Below, in pieces: positions 6,095-9,688 of a stretch of DNA of 9,688 bases. This DNA is from Actinomycetota bacterium (GTDB lineage: Bacteria; Actinomycetota; Thermoleophilia; Gaiellales; Gaiellaceae). How positions within the stretch are numbered: the first letter of the stretch is position 1; the number at the start of each line of letters is the position of its first letter. The stretch is from assembly GCA_005883365.1 (NCBI GenBank), contig VAXA01000227.1:1-9688 (forward strand), given 5' to 3'. The notes below the pieces were generated by a model. It was not told where the DNA came from. It saw nothing but the letters and a program-made list of their open reading frames with translations, and did not search any database. The translations under genes were made by a program, and so were the position numbers.

Positions 6095-6886
6095 ATGGAG
6101 GGCCGGGTCGCACGCATTTCCATCGCGCCGGTGAAGGCCCTGCACGTCGTCAACCCGAACGAGGTGGAGCTCGGGCCCGGCGGCGTGGCGGGCGACCGGC
6201 GCTTCTGGCTCGTCGACGCTGACGGCAGGCTCTTCAACGACAAGCACCTGCCGCAGCTCCTGCGCGTGCGCGCCGAGTGGGACGAGGCTACGCGGCGGCT
6301 CGCGCTCGAGTTTCCCGACGGCCTCCGCGTAGAGGGTGTCGTCGAGCCGGGTGATCCCGTCGAGCCGAGGCTGTACGACCAGCCGCATCCCTCACGGGCC
6401 GTGCGCGGCCCGTGGCAGGAGGCGCTGTCCGCGTACGCCGGCGAGCCGCTCACGCTCCTCTGGTCTGAAACCGGCGCTGTCGATCGCGGGGTCGGCGGAG
6501 GCGCGGTGACCGTCGTCTCTCGCGCCTCGCTCGAGCGGCTCCGCGAGGAGGCCGGCGTTGCGGGCTCGGTGGACGGCCGGCGCTTCCGGATGCTGTTCGA
6601 GATCGACGGCGTCGAGCCGCACGAAGAGGACGAGTGGATCGGCCGTCGCGTGGAGATCGGCGACGCAGTCGTCGCGCCCGTCGGCGACGTCGGCAGGTGC
6701 GCGGTGACTACGAAGAACCCGGACACGGGCGAGACCGACCTCGACACGCTCGGGACGCTGGCCGCCTACCGGCGCGAAGGACGCACCGAGCCGCTGCCGT
6801 TCGGCGTCCACGCGGCCGTCGTCCAGCCGGGCCGGGTGCGCGTCGGCGATGCGGTGCGGCCGCTGCCGGTTCCCGTGCGGGCATAG
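6095..6886 (+). CDS. MOSC-domain protein with N-terminal MOSC beta-barrel (YcbX/MOSC-N type)
   Basis: A 263-residue protein. The N-terminal part (1-115) has the MOSC_N pattern: ISIAPVKAL (8-16), GVAGDRRFWLVDADG (30-44) and a KHLPQL segment. The C-terminal part (about 130-255) is the MOSC domain, with the conserved Cys202 in GRCAVTTKNPDTGETD (200-215). In the family this Cys is thought to carry a persulfide or bind the molybdenum centre; members include molybdenum cofactor sulfurase C-termini and the reductases mARC/YcbX, which detoxify N-hydroxylated compounds. The [2Fe-2S] ferredoxin domain of YcbX is absent, and no partner redox gene is next door. It starts with ATG at 6095 (preferred: domain start and leaderless box). 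The frame is open further upstream inside the phosphoesterase gene, but that extension is not supported. Confidence 0.9.
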   Translation: MEGRVARISIAPVKALHVVNPNEVELGPGGVAGDRRFWLVDADGRLFNDKHLPQLLRVRAEWDEATRRLALEFPDGLRVEGVVEPGDPVEPRLYDQPHPSRAVRGPWQEALSAYAGEPLTLLWSETGAVDRGVGGGAVTVVSRASLERLREEAGVAGSVDGRRFRMLFEIDGVEPHEEDEWIGRRVEIGDAVVAPVGDVGRCAVTTKNPDTGETDLDTLGTLAAYRREGRTEPLPFGVHAAVVQPGRVRVGDAVRPLPVPVRA

Positions 6887-6895
6887 CAGAGTCGC

Positions 6896-6901
6896 TATCC
6901 T
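6896..6901 (+). promoter_or_regulatory. Putative -10 box of leaderless promoter for the XRE/SGNH pair
   Basis: TATCCT, 6-base spacer CCTCGC, then ATG at 6908. It lies in the 21-bp gap after the MOSC gene and would transcribe the XRE gene and the overlapping hydrolase. Confidence 0.6.
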
Positions 6902-6907
6902 CCTCGC

Positions 6908-7198
6908 ATGGCGGCGAGGGTGCGGCGTGCGGAGGACAAGGGGCCTGTCGAACGGCTGCATGAGCGGATCGTTGCCGGCGACCGCGGCTGGTTCTTCGCG
7001 CGGATCGCCGACCGTGTCGCCGAGCGGCGCAACGCAATGGGCCTCTCCCAACGCGAGCTCGCGGAGCTCTGCGGCACCACGCAGTCTGCGATCGCCCGCC
7101 TCGAGCGCGGCGGCCGACCACCGCGGATCGACACGCTCCTCCGCATCGCCGAAGCGCTCGACTGCGAGCTCGTCGTCGAGCTCGAGCCCCGCAGCTGA
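6908..7198 (+). CDS. XRE-family helix-turn-helix transcriptional regulator
   Basis: A 96-residue single-domain DNA-binding protein. The HTH_3/Cro-C1 domain spans about residues 33-92: RVAERRNAMGLSQRELAELC gives helices 1-2, GTTQSAIARLERGGRPPRI (56-74) is the turn and recognition helix, and TLLRIAEALDCELVVEL closes the fold. The N-terminal 30 residues (basic, then an amphipathic helix) are an extension also seen in some HigA-like antitoxins. No HigB/RelE-type toxin is adjacent, so an antitoxin role is unsupported. It starts with ATG six bases after a TATCCT box. Its TGA overlaps the CTG at which the SGNH hydrolase seems to start, so the two proteins probably come from one transcript. Autoregulation is likely by family, but no operator was identified. 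Confidence 0.92.
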   Translation: MAARVRRAEDKGPVERLHERIVAGDRGWFFARIADRVAERRNAMGLSQRELAELCGTTQSAIARLERGGRPPRIDTLLRIAEALDCELVVELEPRS

Positions 7199-7794
7199 TC
7201 GTCGTCGCGGTCGCGGGCGACTCGATCTCGGCCGGCTCGCCGCGCTGGGATCCGGACTCGAGCGTCCGAGCTCGGATCGCGGATCCGGACGAGCGGAACC
7301 AGTGGCAGTTCTGGGCAGCCCGTGCGGACGCGCGGCTCGAGTTCCGAACGACCGCGGTCTACGGCGAGCGCACCGACGAGATCGCACGCCGGCTCGATCT
7401 CGTCCTGCCGGGCGCCGACGTGCTCGTCGTGCAGGGCGGCATCAACGACGTCGTGCAGCGGCGGCCCGTCGAAAAAACCGCACGCAACATCGAGGCGATG
7501 CTCGTCCGCGGCCGGGACGCCGGTCTCGCGCTCGCGGTCACGGACGTGCTGCCGTGGAACAACGGAGACGAGCGAGCCGCCGAGGACATCGAACGGCTCA
7601 ACGCGCTGATCCGGCAGCTCGCCGCGACTGCGGACGCAACGCTCCTCCCGTTTCGCGACACGCTCGCGGATCCCGCCGATCCCCGTCGCATGCGCGATGG
7701 GCTGACCGACGACGGCGATCACCCGTCGGTCGAAGGCCATCAACTCCTTGGCGAGCTAGCCGGGCGAAGAGCTGCGCTCTTCGCCCGGAGATAA
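7195..7794 (+). CDS. SGNH/GDSL-family hydrolase, probable CTG start
   Basis: If read from CTG at 7195 this is a complete 199-residue SGNH hydrolase: AGDSIS (7-12, nucleophile Ser10), a block II Gly in YGERTDEI (56-63), QGGINDV (80-86) with the oxyanion Asn84, and DDGDHPSVEGH (172-182) with Asp173 and His176 (DxxH). The family hydrolyses esters, thioesters or carbohydrate acetyl groups; there is no signal peptide, so it is probably cytoplasmic, with an unknown substrate. No in-frame ATG, GTG or TTG precedes the GDS block near the XRE end; the first conventional start is GTG at 7420, which would cut off the catalytic Ser. CTG overlaps the XRE stop as CTGA, analogous to ATGA coupling. A start further inside the XRE gene or a -1 frameshift fusion are alternatives. 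A 12-bp perfect hairpin overlaps the 3' end of the gene. Confidence 0.82.
   Translation: MIVVAVAGDSISAGSPRWDPDSSVRARIADPDERNQWQFWAARADARLEFRTTAVYGERTDEIARRLDLVLPGADVLVVQGGINDVVQRRPVEKTARNIEAMLVRGRDAGLALAVTDVLPWNNGDERAAEDIERLNALIRQLAATADATLLPFRDTLADPADPRRMRDGLTDDGDHPSVEGHQLLGELAGRRAALFARR
7760..7788 (+). terminator. Strong 12-bp hairpin overlapping the end of the SGNH gene
   Basis: CCGGGCGAAGAG (7760-7771) and CTCTTCGCCCGG (7777-7788) form a perfect 12-bp stem with a 5-base loop (CTGCG). The TAA stop is at 7792-7794. No U-run follows on either strand, so it would be a U-less terminator or 3'-end stabiliser. It encodes part of the C-terminal GRRAALFARR tail. Confidence 0.5.
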
Positions 7795-7811
7795 ACGAAC
7801 TGCGCCGACCG

Positions 7812-7825
7812 GAGAGCGCGGTCTC
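7812..7825 (+). repeat. Inverted-repeat core, left copy (hairpin 7809-7828)
   Basis: GAGAGCGCGGTCTC is the exact reverse complement of 8047-8060. It sits inside a 7-bp stem of its own (CCGGAGA/TCTCCGG). Confidence 0.7.
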
Positions 7826-8046
7826 CGGCCGGCTCCGTGCTGAAGGCAGATAGGGGCTGATGCAAGGTTCAGACCGCACTTCCGTCGCGGACGTGCAGGC
7901 TTCGCGTGCCCGCCCGCTACTGATCCGCGTAGCGGGGGCTTAGCCGGAGGCCGGACTGCGCTCGCGCCGGCCTCTGCCGCGCGCGGGCGCACGAGGTAGC
8001 CATCTCGTCCAGAGCATCGAAAACCAAAGCTGCACGGAGCGTTCGC

Positions 8047-8060
8047 GAGACCGCGCTCTC
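8047..8060 (-). repeat. Inverted-repeat core, right copy (hairpin 8044-8063)
   Basis: GAGACCGCGCTCTC is the exact reverse complement of 7812-7825. The local stem is CGCGAGA/TCTCGCG, extendable by a G-U and an A-U pair. Confidence 0.7.
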
Positions 8061-8088
8061 GCGGACGCGGAGTTCCGTTTCCCAGCGA

Positions 8089-8107
8089 GCGAGACCGAAG
8101 GTCTCGC
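8089..8107 (-). terminator. UUCG-capped hairpin after the MBL-fold gene
   Basis: GCGAGACC (8089-8096) pairs with GGTCTCGC (8100-8107). Read on the minus strand, the tip is C(UUCG)G, an unusually stable tetraloop. It begins 3 bases after the TAG stop of the minus-strand gene, the right place for a terminator, but no U-tract follows. Confidence 0.6.
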
Positions 8108-8110
8108 GAA

Positions 8111-8830
8111 CTAGACGTCGATCTCGAGGCCGTCGTAGGCGCGCTCGACGCCCTCGGGGAGCGGAAGCTCGTCCGGCCGGTGGATGATGACGAGCCGCTG
8201 CGAGCCCGCCGTCTCGTGCGCCTCACGCGCCTCGTCCCACGTGAGATGGCCGCGGATGCCCTGCTCGGGCTGCGCGAGCGTGGCCTCGCAGAGGAAGAGG
8301 TCGGCCCGGCGTGCGAGGTGGATCAGGCCGGGGCAAGGCGCGGAGTCGGCGCTGTAGGCGAGTGTCCGGTCGCCGTCCGAAACGAGCAGCCCGTAGCTCT
8401 CGAGCGCGTAGTGGAGCATGCGGTACGCCACGAGCTCGAAGCCTGCCGCGACGAACGGGGTCTCCTCCTCGTACTCCTGCACCGGGAAGTGCTCGAGGAT
8501 CGCATTCGCGTAGAGGACGGGATCGAGCCCGTGCAGCGTCTGGCGGCCCCCGTGGGGCAGCCAGAGCTCGGGCGGCTCCACCTCGCGGCCGGCGCCGAAC
8601 AGGCCACCGAAGGCCCACGGCACGACGTCACCCCAGTGGTCGAGGTGGAAGTGGGTGATGACGATCGCATCGAGGCGCGGCCACGGCTGCTCGAACCGGC
8701 GTAGGCGAGGCAGCACGCCGGGGCCGCAGTCGAGCAGGAGCCGCCGGCCGTCCTCCTCGACGAGGTAGCCCGACTGGGCGCCGCCCGGGTTGGGCCAGGC
8801 GGGCGAGCAGCCGACGACGTTGACGCGCAC
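8111..8830 (-). CDS. Metallo-beta-lactamase-fold hydrolase (RNase Z/cyclic-phosphodiesterase-like)
   Basis: A 239-residue protein from GTG at 8830. It opens with VNVVGCSPAWPNPGG and the strand LLLDCGPGVL, then the metal motif THFHLDHWGD (HxHxDH), the later metal Asp in AYSADSAPC, the segment LFLCEATLA, and a terminal His in VIIHRP. This order fits the short MBL group related to RNase Z and YcbL-like cyclic phosphodiesterases. The beta-CASP domain is absent, and I see no exosite for tRNA, so tRNase Z activity is not supported; the substrate is unknown. Longer in-frame starts exist (TTG at 8872, GTG at 8866), but GTG 8830 matches the usual N-terminus and has GAGGA 7 bases upstream. It is divergent from the cyclic-nucleotide-binding gene, so the two share a 65-bp control region. 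Confidence 0.9.
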   Translation of the reverse strand: MRVNVVGCSPAWPNPGGAQSGYLVEEDGRRLLLDCGPGVLPRLRRFEQPWPRLDAIVITHFHLDHWGDVVPWAFGGLFGAGREVEPPELWLPHGGRQTLHGLDPVLYANAILEHFPVQEYEEETPFVAAGFELVAYRMLHYALESYGLLVSDGDRTLAYSADSAPCPGLIHLARRADLFLCEATLAQPEQGIRGHLTWDEAREAHETAGSQRLVIIHRPDELPLPEGVERAYDGLEIDV

Positions 8831-8837
8831 GTGCCTA

Positions 8838-8842
8838 TCCTC
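8838..8842 (-). promoter_or_regulatory. Shine-Dalgarno deciding the MBL gene start
   Basis: Minus-strand GAGGA lies 7 bases before the GTG at 8830. It is one of the few convincing ribosome-binding sites in this window and argues against the longer TTG/GTG starts. Confidence 0.55.
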
Positions 8843-8883
8843 GCTGTAACCGGCGGGTGCTCGCACGGACAAGCGCAGCTGTG

Positions 8884-8889
8884 TATAAC
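8884..8889 (+). promoter_or_regulatory. Putative -10 box of leaderless promoter for the cNMP-binding gene
   Basis: TATAAC, 6-base spacer TGCGCC, then GTG at 8896. It differs from TATAAT only in the last base. On the opposite strand the same TATA core gives TATACA (8882-8887), which could serve the divergent MBL gene with a leader of about 45 bases. No clear -35 box is seen. Confidence 0.6.
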
Positions 8890-8895
8890 TGCGCC

Positions 8896-9291
8896 GTGCC
8901 CAACGCTTCGGCCGACACGCTGAGGAAGGTTCCGCTCTTCTCGGGCCTCGACAACAAGGAGCTCGAGCAGATCGCGGGCAGCATGCGCGAGCGGCGTTTC
9001 AAGGCGGGCGACACCATGACGCAGGAGGGCTCCGGCGGCGTCGGCTTCTTCGTGGTCGAGGAGGGAGAGGCCGAGGTGAGCGTCGGCGGCCAGGCGAAGG
9101 GCTCGATCGGACCAGGCGACTACTTCGGTGAGATCGCGCTCATCAACGAGTCGCCGCGCACCGCCACGCTGACCGCGCGCACGGACATGCTCTGCTACGG
9201 CATGACGCCATGGGACTTCCGTCCGCTCGTCGAGACCAACTCGGCGATCGCCTGGAAGCTCCTCACGGCAATGGCCGAGAAGATGAAGTGA
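8896..9291 (+). CDS. Stand-alone cyclic-nucleotide-binding (Crp/CAP cNBD) domain protein
   Basis: A 131-residue protein that is almost entirely one cyclic-nucleotide-binding domain. It begins LRKVPLFSGLDNKELEQIA (9-27), the usual entry helix, then the beta-roll, with GVGFFVVEEGEAEV (48-61) and the phosphate-binding cassette GDYFGEIALINESPRTATL (74-92), where Gly78, Glu79, Arg88 and Thr89 are the expected cAMP/cGMP contacts. No helix-turn-helix, kinase or channel part follows; a short helix, AIAWKLLTAMAEKMK, ends it. It is therefore a sensor without a fused effector, and would have to act through a partner protein. GTG at 8896 is preferred over the longer frame from 8857 because of the -10 box and the domain start. 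It ends 12 bp before the opposing NlpC/P60 gene. Confidence 0.9.
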   Translation: MPNASADTLRKVPLFSGLDNKELEQIAGSMRERRFKAGDTMTQEGSGGVGFFVVEEGEAEVSVGGQAKGSIGPGDYFGEIALINESPRTATLTARTDMLCYGMTPWDFRPLVETNSAIAWKLLTAMAEKMK

Positions 9292-9303
9292 GGGCCGGCG
9301 GCG

Positions 9304-9688
9304 CTAGCCGCTGTGTCTGAACCGGCGGGCGCCGTAGAAGCTGGCGCCGTACCAGTGCATCGTCGAGATGCGGACGACGGCTCCCGAATGCGGCGCGTCG
9401 ATGAAGCGGCCGCGGCCGGCGTAGATGCCGACATGGCTCGCGCCCGCAAAGAAGACGAGGTCGCCAGGCCGGAGCCACCGGCGCGGCACGCGGTGGCCGC
9501 GCATGAGGTCGCCGAAGCTCGAGTGCGGGAGCGGGATGCCAAAGTGGCCGTAGACGAAGCGCACGAGCCCTGAGCAGTCGAAGCCGCTGCGCGGGGTCGT
9601 GCCGCCCCAGCTGTACGGGACGCCGAGGAAGTGGCGCGCGTACGCGACGACGCTGCGGCCGAACCTCCGACCGTCCGTGGCAGGAGCG
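9304..9688 (-). CDS. NlpC/P60 family cell-wall peptidase, C-terminal part, 5' truncated by window edge
   Basis: 127 residues are visible, covering an essentially complete NlpC/P60 catalytic domain. Seen in order: VPYSWGGTTPRSGFDCSGLV with the nucleophile Cys38 of the fragment, LRPGDLVFFAG (72-82), ASHVGIYAG with the catalytic His85, and FIDAPHSG with the third residue His100. Such enzymes cut peptide bonds in the peptidoglycan stem, typically gamma-D-Glu-diaminopimelate, outside the membrane. The N-terminus is off the edge, so a signal peptide and any SH3 or coiled-coil modules cannot be seen. The protein stops 27 residues after His100 with no extra C-terminal domain. It converges on the cNMP-binding gene. 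Confidence 0.93.
   Translation of the reverse strand, partial: APATDGRRFGRSVVAYARHFLGVPYSWGGTTPRSGFDCSGLVRFVYGHFGIPLPHSSFGDLMRGHRVPRRWLRPGDLVFFAGASHVGIYAGRGRFIDAPHSGAVVRISTMHWYGASFYGARRFRHSG

Larger units (their letters stand above)
7795..8110. other. 316-bp non-coding hairpin-rich region between convergent genes
   Basis: No credible gene is visible on either strand; open frames here have arginine/serine-rich shadow composition. It contains a series of perfect stems: 7809-7815/7822-7828 (CCGGAGA), 7913-7920/7929-7936 (CCCGCTAC), 7947-7954/7967-7974 (GAGGCCGG), 8044-8050/8057-8063 (CGCGAGA) and 8089-8096/8100-8107 (GCGAGACC). I see no tRNA, no rRNA and no promoter that I would defend. It may be a zone of bidirectional terminators, a structured RNA, or the remnant of a small repeat element. 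Confidence 0.6.

Noticed and set aside
4660..6747. 695-codon minus-strand open frame across the nucleotidyltransferase, phosphoesterase and MOSC genes
   Set aside because: Low-complexity Arg/Ser/Pro composition with no motifs, typical of antisense frames in GC-rich DNA.
6908..7794. XRE-SGNH fusion by programmed -1 frameshift
   Set aside because: No slippery heptamer at the junction; the CTGA stop/start overlap explains the layout more simply, though it is not excluded.
7861..7890. tRNA-like T-arm (GGTTCAGACC) in the intergenic region
   Set aside because: No matching acceptor stem, anticodon arm or D arm on either strand.
7756..8226. Possible 156-residue minus-strand protein covering the intergenic region
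   Set aside because: Arg/Ser-rich, overlaps two well-supported genes, passes through all the hairpins and shows no motif or ribosome-binding site.
9297..9310. Small hairpin GCGGC/GCCGC between the cNMP-binding and NlpC/P60 genes as a terminator
   Set aside because: Only a 5-bp stem, overlapping the NlpC/P60 stop; expected by chance in such GC-rich sequence.
1..9688. CRISPR array, insertion sequence, prophage or defence island
   Set aside because: No regularly spaced direct repeats, transposase, integrase, nuclease or phage protein motifs were found on either strand.

Overview
The window is very GC-rich (roughly 70% by eye), tightly packed chromosomal DNA with strong G/C bias at third codon positions and many GTG starts. 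Several genes have a TANNNT -10 box only 6-7 bases before the start codon, which is the arrangement of leaderless actinobacterial transcripts. Together with the gene content this suggests an actinobacterial chromosome, perhaps a deep-branching soil lineage such as Thermoleophilia/Gaiellales. That placement is inference. I see no phage, IS, CRISPR, tRNA or rRNA.

Left part (1-3877): the 3' end of a trypsin-like serine protease (+) meets, at a shared CTAG stop, a minus-strand run read from right to left: a GNAT-type acetyltransferase, a short-chain dehydrogenase (SDR), and a fused homocysteine S-methyltransferase/methylenetetrahydrofolate reductase. The SDR and the fusion overlap by 4 bp (ATGA). 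The fusion joins the two steps that make methyl-folate and methylate homocysteine, but it carries substitutions at a zinc-ligand position and at the catalytic Glu position.

Middle (3875-7794): a very compact divergent leaderless promoter separates the acetyltransferase from an M55 D-aminopeptidase (+). That gene ends convergently, with a 27-bp overlap, against a small minus-strand nucleotidyltransferase. The nucleotidyltransferase is divergent from a plus-strand series: a calcineurin-like phosphoesterase, a MOSC-domain protein, an XRE regulator and an SGNH/GDSL hydrolase. The MOSC and XRE genes each have their own leaderless -10. The hydrolase appears to start at a CTG overlapping the XRE stop codon.

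Right part (7795-9688): a 316-bp non-coding, hairpin-rich convergent region; then an MBL-fold hydrolase (-) divergent from a stand-alone cyclic-nucleotide-binding domain protein (+); then the C-terminal part of an NlpC/P60 cell-wall hydrolase (-) running off the right edge.

Most genes look like housekeeping or poorly characterised accessory enzymes and do not form one pathway. I found no convincing new defence or mobile system. The most interesting signals are the repeated leaderless promoter architecture (including two divergent -10 boxes sharing two bases), the altered residues in the methionine/folate fusion, the CTG start, and the inverted-repeat hairpins in the 7795-8110 region.
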